Assembly: GCA_017795025.1 (NCBI GenBank)
Contig: CP051243.1
Location: forward strand, 2,814,897 to 2,878,896
Source: Flavobacteriales bacterium
GTDB lineage: Bacteria > Bacteroidota > Bacteroidia > Flavobacteriales > Schleiferiaceae
DNA: 64,000 nt
Direction of reading: 5' to 3'
Part shown: piece after piece, positions 24,467 to 33,645 of the stretch
How positions within the stretch are numbered: position 1 is the stretch's first letter
Layout: every line of letters begins with the position of its first letter
The notes under the pieces: model-generated
Database searches by the model: none
Told to the model about the DNA's origin: nothing
Seen by the model: the letters and a program-made list of their open reading frames with translations, nothing else
Translations under genes and position numbers: made by a program

Positions 24467-25261
24467 TCACCTCATTCTTTCAATTATTTCAGTCTTTAGC
24501 CATTCAAAAGCTTTAGGCTGATTATATCCTATTTCAGGTCTTAAAAGGGCCTCCATATCTCCGGAGAAGTTTGGGTCCTTTTCCTTGGCTTCGATATTTT
24601 CCAAGAACTCCTTTTTAGAAGGTGCTCTTTTTCCGGTTGTAAACTCGATGTATTTATAAAAGCATTCCAATATTTCATCGAGATTAAGCTCCAAGTTTAC
24701 CCATGCATAGTAAAGGTCAAATAAATCACGCCCTTTACTTCGCTGATACAATGCCCTCAGTTTAGTACCGAGGAGTTCATTTATATTGTAGGTTCTTATT
24801 TTACATTGGCCATGGAACCAGTCGCTCTCCACTTTATATGGGAAATCTGTCCATCCCAAAACATTGAAATGTTCACGACAATTGATCTCCAATTTTAGCC
24901 GCATGCGTATTTCTTCGTGCTCCGAAGTAAATCGATAAAGAGCTTTTACCCCGTGACCACGATTTTGTGTTTTACGGTCTTCTTCAAAAAAGGTAATTAC
25001 TTCTGCAATACGCTGCAAGATGGGTTTAATTGGACCTGACTTTATCTGAACCAAATCAATATCCTCAGAATATCTTGGAGCCGGATTTAAGTACAGTTTA
25101 TGTAGGGCGGTACCACCTCTAAATGCCAGATGTTCTCGCAGGAAGTCATCAGCGAAAATAGCTACCAATACTCTACTCATAATAAGGTCTTGTTCCACTT
25201 GGCCAAACTCCTTCCAGGGAGCCTGTTCCTGCCATTTTGCTATGTGCGGTTTGGCAATCAT
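24467..25261 (-). CDS. AbiEii/AbiGii nucleotidyltransferase (toxin of a type IV toxin-antitoxin system)
   Basis: The 264-residue protein has the nucleotidyltransferase motif F-R-G-G-T-A-L-H-K followed by R-Y-S-E-D-I-D-L (about residues 42-64), diagnostic of the AbiEii family. A later R-x-K-L-R-A-L-Y-Q-R-S-K-G-R-D-L-F-D-L-Y region is the second conserved block. AbiEii is a GTP-binding nucleotidyltransferase that arrests growth unless balanced by its partner and can cause abortive infection of phage. It overlaps the AbiEi gene by four bases. Confidence 0.9.
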   Translation of the reverse strand: MIAKPHIAKWQEQAPWKEFGQVEQDLIMSRVLVAIFADDFLREHLAFRGGTALHKLYLNPAPRYSEDIDLVQIKSGPIKPILQRIAEVITFFEEDRKTQNRGHGVKALYRFTSEHEEIRMRLKLEINCREHFNVLGWTDFPYKVESDWFHGQCKIRTYNINELLGTKLRALYQRSKGRDLFDLYYAWVNLELNLDEILECFYKYIEFTTGKRAPSKKEFLENIEAKEKDPNFSGDMEALLRPEIGYNQPKAFEWLKTEIIERMR

Positions 25262-26097
25262 AGGTCGGATTCAAGTACTAGATTAAGATCAATTTTCCAG
25301 CGATTATCCGTACTGCCAGGTTTGTTGTCATTCTCTGGGCTCAAGAGGGTTGGATAAAAAGGTTCTCGCTTTAGTCTGTCAAAAATTAAATCCGAATAGC
25401 GGTTGGAGCCCAAAATCTCCTCTAAAAGAAACCCGGCTCGCTGTAAAGTACTTTTATGCTCGTACCAGGCCAATAATGCCTCCAGATCATGCTCCGAAAA
25501 TGCTTCTGTAAGTTCTTCTAAAGAGGCCATCATACGATTGATTCCGCCAAGTTTAGACTGATAGTGGATGAGGTCAATAAAGGTGAGTTCGGGAGAGGCT
25601 ACTTTATAAGCTCCCGCATCCGACCGTTTCTTTACAATATTGTTTCTGGGCCAATGCACCGTTGTATGAAATTGAAGGAGAAGGTTCTTTTTCCGAACCG
25701 TATTTAACTTGGGCGTCTCAATGATGATATAATCTCCATGTATTTGCTGATGACTGGCCCCGTGAATTTTGGCCGCAGAGTACAGTCCGATATAGTAATC
25801 TCGATTGAGGTAGGCAAAAAGCTTATGTACATATAAGGCTAGCGGAAGCTTTCCTATTTTGGAGTACCGGGGCGGGATAATGAGATAAAAGCCTCTTCTG
25901 AGGTTTACAATCTCTTTCTTTTCAATCAAACGGCTAAGCTCTCGTCTTACTGCCGTGATGTGTTTGGAAGTATTATCTAATACTTCATCAAGAGAAAATG
26001 AATACTCCTCTATTGAAAGTAAATGTTTGGTGTATTCCGCTACGGTCAACTTTAGTAAAATTTCGAGTAAGTTACGGTTTTTCGGTATAAATCTCAA
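25258..26097 (-). CDS. AbiEi antitoxin (type IV) transcriptional regulator
   Basis: The 279-residue protein starts with a winged-helix segment (about 10-65, including I-T-A-V-R-R-E-L-S-R-L-I-E-K-K-E-I) followed by the AbiEi C-terminal domain (Y-L-N-R-D-Y-Y-I-G-L-Y-S-A-A and E-L-T-F-I-D-L-I). It precedes the AbiEii gene in the usual antitoxin-first order and probably represses the operon. The module is inserted between the DUF58 operon and an unrelated lipoprotein gene. Confidence 0.88.
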   Translation of the reverse strand: MRFIPKNRNLLEILLKLTVAEYTKHLLSIEEYSFSLDEVLDNTSKHITAVRRELSRLIEKKEIVNLRRGFYLIIPPRYSKIGKLPLALYVHKLFAYLNRDYYIGLYSAAKIHGASHQQIHGDYIIIETPKLNTVRKKNLLLQFHTTVHWPRNNIVKKRSDAGAYKVASPELTFIDLIHYQSKLGGINRMMASLEELTEAFSEHDLEALLAWYEHKSTLQRAGFLLEEILGSNRYSDLIFDRLKREPFYPTLLSPENDNKPGSTDNRWKIDLNLVLESDL

Positions 26098-26178
26098 AAA
26101 AGTACTAAAAGATAAGGACTGAGAAGAGGCCGTCAGCTAGAACTTCAACCAAGCTCAAAGTCCGCTAGGAAACCCAGG

Positions 26179-26934
26179 TTAAATCACCGTAAAGGTGCTA
26201 ATGACGTAATGGTCAGTCTTATTTCCGGCTTTATCAAAAACCAATAGGCGTATCCTAAAGTCCTGACCCGACATAAAGGAAGCTTGTCCGGGAATGAGCT
26301 CAATGCCAGACTTCGATTGGGCTCCGCCTAAATCAACAGTGGTTTGATACATTAGGTTCCCAGCCGAATTGTTGTTCCACTCAATCAAGCTCAGTTCCAT
26401 TCGATCGAGGGCAACATTATCGCTTAGTTGGTAAGCCACTTCAAAAGCAACATTAGGGTCTGAACTTAAAACACCCAAGGCCCCTGAGTTTAAAACTTGC
26501 GGTGCCTCCGTGTCAACCTGCCGAACGATAAAGGTCTTCTCCTTAATTTGTTCATTGCCGTCTTCATCGCGGCATTTTACCAAAATGTAATTGGTTCCTT
26601 TAATGTCTAATATTACTGGGTTGGGAACTGCAACCTGAAATTCCAATTCGTCGTTTAAACCCGCTAGCCCTCTCTGGGAGTTGTGATATACAGTATTGCC
26701 ACCACTTTGGGTACCCAAACTCAGTTCGGTAAAAGTGAGTCCGCTGTTATCGCTGTAAACCACTTTTACGTCTATGCTGTCGCTGAGGTCTACCGTGTCT
26801 AAAGGATACACGATTTGGATTTGAGGCAATTCGGACTGCTGATTGTCACTATCACCATCGCTACCGCCACAACTGCCAAGGCTTAGCGCTAGGGTTACCA
26901 CACAAAAAAGGTAAGTAAAATTAGGCTTCATCAT
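26179..26934 (-). CDS. DUF4625 domain-containing lipoprotein
   Basis: The start is taken at one of two adjacent ATG codons at 26934/26931; a longer frame from 26994 lies inside the rmuC coding region and delays the signal peptide. The product (about 251 residues) has a lipoprotein signal ending L-G-S-C-G-G. Two similar beta-sandwich halves then carry I-x-I-V-Y-P-L-D and V-D-T-E-A-P-Q-V, the DUF4625 layout found in Bacteroidota. The start overlaps the end of rmuC by 14 bases, suggesting read-through translation. Function unknown. Confidence 0.75.
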   Translation of the reverse strand: MMKPNFTYLFCVVTLALSLGSCGGSDGDSDNQQSELPQIQIVYPLDTVDLSDSIDVKVVYSDNSGLTFTELSLGTQSGGNTVYHNSQRGLAGLNDELEFQVAVPNPVILDIKGTNYILVKCRDEDGNEQIKEKTFIVRQVDTEAPQVLNSGALGVLSSDPNVAFEVAYQLSDNVALDRMELSLIEWNNNSAGNLMYQTTVDLGGAQSKSGIELIPGQASFMSGQDFRIRLLVFDKAGNKTDHYVISTFTVI

Positions 26935-28246
26935 CAAAGGTATCTTGAAGGCGATTGTCCAGTTTTTTCGAAGACTGTCGGCCGCCCAGTTCATCCAACT
27001 TTAAGGCCCGGCTAATTAGATTACCACGACCTTCCTTCAGCTTATTCATAGCCGCATCATAGGTTTTACGGGTGGTATCCATCTGCTGACCAAGCTTTAT
27101 AAGGTCGTCCGTGAAGTTCACAAACTTATCGTACATCTTCCCGGCCTGACTGGCAATTTCCTCGGCGTTTCTGTTTTGCGCTTCTTGCCGCCAAATGTAG
27201 CCGATTGTCCGTAGGGTAGCCAATAGGGTGGAAGTGCTCACCAAAACGATGTTCTTTTTAAGGGCTTTATCAAAAAGCTCGGAATCCTGTGCTAAGGCAA
27301 GGTGTAAGGCGGGCTCATTGGCCACAAAGAGCATCACGTAGTCTGGCTGATTGGTACCGGGTAAGTCTTGGTAATTACGCTTACTTAAACCGTCGATATG
27401 GGTTTTTAAGCTAAGCAGATGTTCTTGTAAGTATTGGGCCTTTTCGCTTTCCACTTCGGTTTCGCTGTAGCGCAGATAAGCGGTAAGGGAGACTTTCGAG
27501 TCTAGGATTAAATGTTTGCCGTCGGGGAGATCCAAGATAAAATCAGGACGTTGATTCTGGTTTTCTTCGTTTTTAAAATTGGCTTCCTTCCGGTAGTGGA
27601 TGTCTTTTTGCAAGCCGGCCGCCTCTAAAATGCCTTCCAATTGATATTCGCCCCAATTACCTTGGGTTTTACTTTCCCCGCGTAAGGCTTTGGTTAAGGA
27701 CTGCGCCTCGGCCCGTAAGTTGGTATTGAGCTCTTGCAAACTTTTTATCTGCTGCACTAGGGCCGAATTGCGCTCGGCATCTTCCAAATTCGTGCGCTGC
27801 ACCTTTTCCTGGAAGTCTTTAATCTTTTCGCTCAGGGGCTTGAGGATCCCCTCAATATTCTCTTTGTTCGCCTGGGTAAACTTGGCGCTTTTTTCCTCCA
27901 GAATTTTTTGCGCCAGGTTTTGAAATTCCTCTTTGAATTGTTTCTGCAGGTCGCTGAGCTCTCCCTTTTGTTCCTCGAGCCGCTGCTGCATATTTTCGAG
28001 CTTGGCCTCAAGCCGACTTTTTTCCTGTAAACTTTCGGCTAGCTTAGTTTGACTTTCTTGCGCATTTTTCTGCCAGTTTTGGCCTTGCGTTTGGACATTA
28101 GCCAACTGACTTTGCAGCACCTTTACTTCGGATTGAAGTTCTTGATTTTCGGCCTGAGCTTTGGGGTCCCCTTGTTTTTTGGCCAGCAACCACGAAAGGC
28201 CAAAGCCGAGGATAAAAGCCAAAAGAATGAAGATGTAACTAAGCAT
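26921..28246 (-). CDS. rmuC: DNA recombination protein RmuC
   Basis: The 441-residue protein has an N-terminal membrane anchor, a long coiled coil (about 30-185), and the RmuC nuclease-like domain: G-N-W-G-E-Y-Q-L-E-G-I-L near residue 208, R-P-D-F-I-L-D-L-P-D-G, and D-S-K-V-S-L-T-A-Y. RmuC limits inverted-repeat-associated recombination and is a predicted nuclease of the restriction-endonuclease fold. It overlaps the MarC gene by one base. Confidence 0.92.
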   Translation of the reverse strand: MLSYIFILLAFILGFGLSWLLAKKQGDPKAQAENQELQSEVKVLQSQLANVQTQGQNWQKNAQESQTKLAESLQEKSRLEAKLENMQQRLEEQKGELSDLQKQFKEEFQNLAQKILEEKSAKFTQANKENIEGILKPLSEKIKDFQEKVQRTNLEDAERNSALVQQIKSLQELNTNLRAEAQSLTKALRGESKTQGNWGEYQLEGILEAAGLQKDIHYRKEANFKNEENQNQRPDFILDLPDGKHLILDSKVSLTAYLRYSETEVESEKAQYLQEHLLSLKTHIDGLSKRNYQDLPGTNQPDYVMLFVANEPALHLALAQDSELFDKALKKNIVLVSTSTLLATLRTIGYIWRQEAQNRNAEEIASQAGKMYDKFVNFTDDLIKLGQQMDTTRKTYDAAMNKLKEGRGNLISRALKLDELGGRQSSKKLDNRLQDTFDDEA

Positions 28247-28890
28247 TAAGCAAGGTGATTTTCATAGAGTGAAAATAGGCCTTTTAAAAACATTTGTGCT
28301 GCTAAGGAACCTACCACCAAGCCCATAATGCGGTTAAAAACCTTGAGGCCATTATCCCCTAAGGTTTTTTTAATAAAGGGCATGCGACGTAAAATAAGGA
28401 GGGCCGCAATACTACAGATAATGATGGCGATGATGCCACTTACATAGTCTTGCCAAGTGGCGGCGGCAATACTCATATTAATGAGGGTGGTAAGCAATCC
28501 GGCGCCCACCATTACCGGAATGGCCAATGGAACAATGGCAATGTCGTCGCGCTTCTCGGCCGCCTTTTGGTCCTTCTCATTATGGTTCACTTTTTTGCCG
28601 TGCCCCTGCACCATGTTAAGGCCCATCATAAAGAGGATAGTGCCCCCAAAGATGCGCAGTCCATCGGGAGAAATCCCGAAGAATTGGAAAATGTAGGTCC
28701 CTAATAAAAAGGCCACCATCATCGCTAAAAAGGAGGCCCGGGCGGTTTTACCGGAAACCTGACGAATTTCTGATTTTGGCGCACCCTCATCCAATAAGCC
28801 CAACATAATTACCCCTACCGAAAGCGGGTTCATAATGGTGAAAATGGAGATGGTGTCGGATAAAATACTTCGGAGCAAGTCCAAGATCAT
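28246..28890 (-). CDS. MarC family integral membrane protein
   Basis: The 214-residue protein has six hydrophobic helices and the MarC patterns F-T-I-M-N-P-L-S-V-G near residue 17, G-I-S-P-D-G-L-R-I-F-G-G and A-I-P-V-M-V-G-A-G. Despite the historical name, MarC proteins are not shown to act in multiple antibiotic resistance. The stop codon shares its last base with the start of rmuC (TAATG). Confidence 0.88.
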   Translation of the reverse strand: MILDLLRSILSDTISIFTIMNPLSVGVIMLGLLDEGAPKSEIRQVSGKTARASFLAMMVAFLLGTYIFQFFGISPDGLRIFGGTILFMMGLNMVQGHGKKVNHNEKDQKAAEKRDDIAIVPLAIPVMVGAGLLTTLINMSIAAATWQDYVSGIIAIIICSIAALLILRRMPFIKKTLGDNGLKVFNRIMGLVVGSLAAQMFLKGLFSLYENHLA

Positions 28891-29031
28891 AGGTCAAATT
28901 TGAAGCCCCAAATTTAGACATATTAAGGCAGGCCCTAAGGGAGTGCTTAAAAGATTAGCTCAGCAGAAATATTATAAGGCTGAAGGGCTAAGCCTGCCGA
29001 AGATATTGGCGCATTACGTATTTTTGAAACG

Positions 29032-29907
29032 ATGGATTTTGAGTTCCCCAATCTGATCAATCAGGCGATTCCCTTTTTTGTGGCCTTTGTACTGCTGGAA
29101 GTGGTCTTAACCGCTTGGCGCCGTATTCCTACCTATCAGGCTAAAGATGCCTTAAGCAGCATCGCCATGGGACTGGGAAATGTGGCGGTGGGCCTCCTTA
29201 GCAAGGGACTTATTTTAGGAGCCTATGTTATCGTGTATCAGTACCGTTTTTTCACTTTGGAAAACACCTGGTATATGTGGCTCTTACTTTTCTTGGGCGA
29301 CGATTTATCCTATTACTGGTATCATCGATCGGCCCATAATATCCGCTATTTCTGGGCGAGCCATGTGGTTCATCATAGCTCTCAGAACTACAATTTAGCT
29401 ACCGCTTTACGGCAAACCTGGACCGGCGGCATCACCGGTAGTTTTATTTTTTACCTCTGGTTACCGCTTTTAGGCTTTAACCCGCTCGCCATCTTGTTTA
29501 TGCACAGCATTAGCCTCCTTTATCAGTTTTGGATTCACACTGAACTAATTGACCGTATGCCCGCCTGGTTCGAATTCATTTTCAATACACCTTCCCACCA
29601 CCGGGTGCATCACTCCAGCGATGCCAAGTATTTAGATCGAAACCATGCCGGAATTTTAATTATTTGGGATCGGATGTTTGGCACCTTTCAACAGGAAGAG
29701 GAGCATCCAAACTATGGCCTTACTGCCAATATCAAAAGCTTTAATCCCTTGTATATCGCCACCCATGAGTGGATAGCGATCTTTAAAGACCTCCGTCGCC
29801 ACCCCAAATATTTTTGGTCCTACCTCTTTGGACCTCCCGGTTGGAGTCATGATGGATCTCGGAAAACCAGTGAGCAATTACGGGCTGAAATGCAAAAGAG
29901 CGAATGA
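29032..29907 (+). CDS. Sterol desaturase / fatty acid hydroxylase family protein
   Basis: The 291-residue protein has about four membrane helices and the three histidine clusters of the family: H-R-S-A-H, H-V-V-H-H and H-H-R-V-H-H (around residues 101, 113 and 188). These bind the di-iron centre for hydroxylation or desaturation of a lipid. The substrate in Bacteroidota is not known. A TATTTTTG box at 29019-29026 lies directly before the start. The stop overlaps the protease gene by four bases. Confidence 0.88.
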   Translation: MDFEFPNLINQAIPFFVAFVLLEVVLTAWRRIPTYQAKDALSSIAMGLGNVAVGLLSKGLILGAYVIVYQYRFFTLENTWYMWLLLFLGDDLSYYWYHRSAHNIRYFWASHVVHHSSQNYNLATALRQTWTGGITGSFIFYLWLPLLGFNPLAILFMHSISLLYQFWIHTELIDRMPAWFEFIFNTPSHHRVHHSSDAKYLDRNHAGILIIWDRMFGTFQQEEEHPNYGLTANIKSFNPLYIATHEWIAIFKDLRRHPKYFWSYLFGPPGWSHDGSRKTSEQLRAEMQKSE

Positions 29908-30869
29908 GATTTTTGCTCCCCTTCATACTGCTCTCCTTTAGCTTAAATATTTGGGCTGCTAATCCTCCACGAGCCGAAATACAATCGGGCTTTAACCGTC
30001 GCTTGATTATGCAGCGTCCCGTCCCCAAAGGGGATTTCGACCGCGTGGTAATTCCGGTAAAACGGGTGGGAAACTTATTAGTGGTTGAGGCCACGGTCGA
30101 CGGGATTAGGGGCAACTTTATTTTCGACACGGGCGCTCCTTACCTGGTTTTAAACGCCACCTATTTTAGAGATTACAAGGAAGAAAGCAGTCATGTCGCT
30201 ACCGATGTAACCGGGAACCTCAGTCCACAGCGCACCACCGAGGTAGAGCGCCTGAAGATGATGGATATGTACTACGAGAATCTGGAGGCGGATGTAAGCG
30301 ATTTGTCTGCCATCGAGAACCGCAGGGGTATTCAGGTCTTAGGATTATTAGGCGTAAATCTATTTATGCGCATGGAGGTCGAAATCAACTTGCGTGATGA
30401 GCAAATAATCTTATACCGAACCGATCGGGAAGGACACCGCTTGAGCCTACCCCGTAATTTTGGGAATAATGGCATTCTTAAAACCTTCGAACTGCGCAAC
30501 AATGCGATTATTTCGAACGGAAGTATAGGGGGTGTTGACCTGGATATTTGCTTTGATACTGGGGCAGAGGCTCTGCTTCTGGACAATAACCTACCCGCCG
30601 AAGTATTTGAAAACCTTCGCATCATTCGCCGAACCCAGCTTACCGGTGCAGGTGGCCGCAGTACCGAGGTGCTATTTGGCGCTTTACGAGCGCTCAACTT
30701 TGGTTTGAAACTACAAAATTGTCAGATGATGATTGCCGACCTCGAGGAAATTGGGAAGGCCTATGGCTATCCGGTAGACGTATTTTTAGGCTACGATTTA
30801 CTCAATAAAGGGGTGGTTACCATTAACTTTAAGAACAAGGAACTTTTCATCCATGCTTTTGATTCGTAA
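29904..30869 (+). CDS. Secreted retropepsin-like aspartyl protease
   Basis: The 321-residue protein has a signal peptide (1-19) and two copies of the aspartate motif, F-D-T-G-A-P near residue 77 and F-D-T-G-A-E near residue 216. The fold is therefore a two-lobed pepsin/retropepsin type on one chain, as in the aspartyl protease family of Bacteroidota. It probably acts in the periplasm; the substrate is unknown. The gene is linked to the sterol desaturase gene upstream (4-base overlap) and the CBM48 gene downstream (17-base overlap). Confidence 0.82.
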   Translation: MRFLLPFILLSFSLNIWAANPPRAEIQSGFNRRLIMQRPVPKGDFDRVVIPVKRVGNLLVVEATVDGIRGNFIFDTGAPYLVLNATYFRDYKEESSHVATDVTGNLSPQRTTEVERLKMMDMYYENLEADVSDLSAIENRRGIQVLGLLGVNLFMRMEVEINLRDEQIILYRTDREGHRLSLPRNFGNNGILKTFELRNNAIISNGSIGGVDLDICFDTGAEALLLDNNLPAEVFENLRIIRRTQLTGAGGRSTEVLFGALRALNFGLKLQNCQMMIADLEEIGKAYGYPVDVFLGYDLLNKGVVTINFKNKELFIHAFDS

Positions 30870-32289
30870 ATCCATATACCGAAACTTTATAGTAGCCCTC
30901 TTGCTTTTGATGAGCGGCTTGCTTTCGGCCCAAGAAAAGGGAATCGAATACAAAATTGTGGGAACCGATTTGTATTGTGTAGTAGATCGTTCCTTGGCCA
31001 CCAGTGTTATTGATAGTGTTTTAGGCACCTGTGAAATAAAACTTGAGGACTTGGAGAAAATGCATGCCGAAGGGAGCTTAAGTCCTGATAATTGGCAGGT
31101 GGATGACCTCAACGAAAAGCGCATTGTATTACGTAAATCGCTACATAGTTTAAAGGGAAAAGCCAAGGACCAACGGGAGCTCATTGCCTTAATTGACAAT
31201 AAGAAAGCCCCCTCGGCAGCCGACTACAATTTTGGTTATAATCAATTTAAAAAGCCGGCGGTTACCGAACTCGAGAATGGCAAAACCCGGTTTTTCCTCA
31301 AGGTAGAGGGTGATCCCAAATCGATATTGATTAGCGGTACCTTTAACGAATGGAGTACCAGTGCCAACCCAATGACGCCCTGCGATAGTGGCTTTTATGT
31401 GGACCTTTCCCTTTCGGAAGGGGTGCACTATTACAAATACATTGTGAATGGCTACTGGTTGCTCGATCCGCGCAATTTACTTACCGAATCGGATTGGGAA
31501 GGAAACACCAATTCCGTTTATTTTAAAACCAATCACCGCTTTACCTTAAAAGGATTTTTAGATGCCCATCAGGTTAATTTGGCGGGCTCCTTTAACAACT
31601 GGAATGATGCGGATTATACTTTAGAAAAGAAGGATTGGGGCTGGGCGCGTGATTGCTACATCCGTCCCGGAACGCATGCTTATAAGTATGTGGTGGATGG
31701 AGAATGGTTTTTAGACCCTGGTAATGATGTGATTCGCGAAGATGGTATGGGGCATCAAAACTCTTTTATGGCCGTGGGCGACACCTTCTATTTCTATTTC
31801 CCCATCCACCTCGATGCAGACTTTGTAGTGGTGAGTGGCGATTTTAACGCCTGGAATCCGGAGGAGCTGCGCATGCAGAAAACCGACACCGGTTGGGTAT
31901 TACCCTATGTATTGGCGCCCGGCAATTACGAGTACCGTTTTCGCGTAGCGGATCAAGAAACGTGGAAGCTTGACCCTTTAAACCCATTAAAGAGTGGACC
32001 GTCAGAGACCGCCAATTCTATAAAAGTGGTTGGTGCGAACCACCATTTCTTTTATCCCGCCAATCGTTCGGTAGAAGAAGTGATTGTAACCGGTGATTTT
32101 AATAATTGGAGCGAATGGGGTATTCAAATGGAACGACGCTCCGATGGTTGGCATGCGGATCTCCATCTGCCGAAAGGCAAAACCCGCTACAAGTTTATTT
32201 TAGATGGCGATTGGGTTCGAGACCCCTCCAATCCCCTTTTTGAGCCTAATGAATACGACGGTTATAATTCGGTTCTTTGGATAAAGTAA
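30853..32289 (+). CDS. Secreted protein with four tandem glycogen-binding-like (CBM48/AMPK) modules
   Basis: The 478-residue protein has a signal peptide (1-26), a unique N-terminal region to about 140, and then four similar modules at about 146-225, 230-307, 313-391 and 396-478. Each has V-x-G-x-F-N-x-W near its start and a Y-x-Y/F-x-V-x-G/D-x-W-x-x-D-P core, the signature of the AMPK-type glycogen-binding domain. No catalytic domain is present. It may bind alpha-glucan at the cell surface or in the periplasm, but the ligand is inferred only from the fold. Confidence 0.8.
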   Translation: MLLIRKSIYRNFIVALLLLMSGLLSAQEKGIEYKIVGTDLYCVVDRSLATSVIDSVLGTCEIKLEDLEKMHAEGSLSPDNWQVDDLNEKRIVLRKSLHSLKGKAKDQRELIALIDNKKAPSAADYNFGYNQFKKPAVTELENGKTRFFLKVEGDPKSILISGTFNEWSTSANPMTPCDSGFYVDLSLSEGVHYYKYIVNGYWLLDPRNLLTESDWEGNTNSVYFKTNHRFTLKGFLDAHQVNLAGSFNNWNDADYTLEKKDWGWARDCYIRPGTHAYKYVVDGEWFLDPGNDVIREDGMGHQNSFMAVGDTFYFYFPIHLDADFVVVSGDFNAWNPEELRMQKTDTGWVLPYVLAPGNYEYRFRVADQETWKLDPLNPLKSGPSETANSIKVVGANHHFFYPANRSVEEVIVTGDFNNWSEWGIQMERRSDGWHADLHLPKGKTRYKFILDGDWVRDPSNPLFEPNEYDGYNSVLWIK

Positions 32290-32324
32290 AGGCCCGGCCT
32301 GACTTGTAAAATCAGACCAAGCCT
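32290..32324. terminator. Imperfect hairpin between two convergent genes
   Basis: Bases 32290-32302 and 32312-32324 form an interrupted stem directly after the stop of the CBM48-module gene. It could terminate transcripts from both sides, but neither side has a strong T tract. Confidence 0.4.
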
Positions 32325-32337
32325 CTTTAATTCTAAA

Positions 32338-33645
32338 TCAATAAAGTCGAATATTGGTTTCGTAACCATTTACCAGGATGCTATAGGCTTGTCCCGCTTT
32401 GCTCGCCTTACTTTTAAGGTTGGCTGAGGTATTGGAGCCATTTTTCATCACATTGGCCGTGTACTGCTCTTCGGGGTAATCCAAGTCCCCATATTGCAAG
32501 GAAGCTTGCAATTCGATAACCGCTTCCTCGGTATGAATTTCCGCTTTTAGGTATTTGCCATTAATGCTGATTGTTCCACCGGGTCCACTGAGTTTTTCAA
32601 TTTGCAGTTCACACTCATAGCCTTGTAGGCTGTAGTCTTTTTCCAAGTCCTGAATACGATGCTCGCAGTATTTACTATTCCCCGCATCAAAGGATTGCAC
32701 TTTCCGGATCCGCATTTGGTCTTCGTAGGCCTGACCGACGGTTATGGTTTGCACCAATTCTATCTCATAACGACTGTATTTGCTGTTTTTAAGCTGGGCC
32801 GATTTTAAGGTGTTGATGTTATAACGGCTTTCGTAGCTCGTGACTGCTAAGGCGTTCATTTGATTACATCGAAGGTCGGAGTACTTTAAATTACCACTTA
32901 AACTAACCACCTTTTGGAATTGCGCTTCGCTTTCGTAAGCGGTGAACTCTAGGCCGTCAATTTCATTAATCCGCAGTTGACTGTATTTCGCGTTGAGGTT
33001 CAGTTTACCGAATTGATTGCCACTGAGTTCATTTTCGTAGAGATAGATTTTACCAGCTAAAAAACGGCGGATATTCGCCTCGCCGTATTTCATGCTGAGG
33101 TCACCCTCATTAATTTGATCGGCGGCAAAACGACCGCTATACTGCTCTAAATTAAGCTTGTAAAGCGTACCAATAACGCGCAGATCGCGATAGGAATGGC
33201 GAATATTTACCTGCCCCTGAGCGGGCATTTTGATGTAGTACTGTAACTGTACTTCCTCGCGGGAAAAGGTGTATTGCACAATGGAGAAGTCCTCCCAGCC
33301 GATATTCACTTTTTTGGGAAGGGTGCGATAGGTTTGCAAACGCATCGACTCGGAACTTACCGATATCCCTTCCTTCACTTTTGCATCGAAGTCCTTTAAA
33401 AACTCCTCAATTTTTTCGCGGTGTTCTTTACCTCTAAAGCGGAAGGCTACTTCAATCTCCACTTTGGCTTGATCCCAAACTTCAATTTTAAGATCGGTAT
33501 TGCTGGCATCAATATCAATTTGGGCATTGCGATTAAGGTCGTACTGGAGTTTGACCTTTTTCTCAATCGGATCCAGCTTGGCGGCCTCAAGGCTAAATAA
33601 GCCCAGGCTTAAGATTAGGCTATAAATTAATGTTCTCATTTTCAA
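32338..33645 (-). CDS. Secreted adhesin-like beta-helix protein (DUF4097-like)
   Basis: The 435-residue protein has a signal peptide (1-21) and then many short repeated strands of about 20 residues (x-L-N-L-N-x-K-Y-S-x-L-R-I, x-L-x-G-N-L-K-Y-S-D-L). The pattern suggests a right-handed beta-solenoid like that of DUF4097 'adhesin' proteins. It is the third gene of an operon with an ECF sigma factor and its putative anti-sigma factor, overlapping the latter by 26 bases. It may sense or mark envelope state; function unproven. Confidence 0.7.
   Translation of the reverse strand: MKMRTLIYSLILSLGLFSLEAAKLDPIEKKVKLQYDLNRNAQIDIDASNTDLKIEVWDQAKVEIEVAFRFRGKEHREKIEEFLKDFDAKVKEGISVSSESMRLQTYRTLPKKVNIGWEDFSIVQYTFSREEVQLQYYIKMPAQGQVNIRHSYRDLRVIGTLYKLNLEQYSGRFAADQINEGDLSMKYGEANIRRFLAGKIYLYENELSGNQFGKLNLNAKYSQLRINEIDGLEFTAYESEAQFQKVVSLSGNLKYSDLRCNQMNALAVTSYESRYNINTLKSAQLKNSKYSRYEIELVQTITVGQAYEDQMRIRKVQSFDAGNSKYCEHRIQDLEKDYSLQGYECELQIEKLSGPGGTISINGKYLKAEIHTEEAVIELQASLQYGDLDYPEEQYTANVMKNGSNTSANLKSKASKAGQAYSILVNGYETNIRLY

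Noticed and set aside
29032-32289. Lipid-modification operon of sterol desaturase, protease and CBM48 protein acting together
   Set aside because: The overlaps show co-transcription, but nothing in the three products points to a shared pathway.
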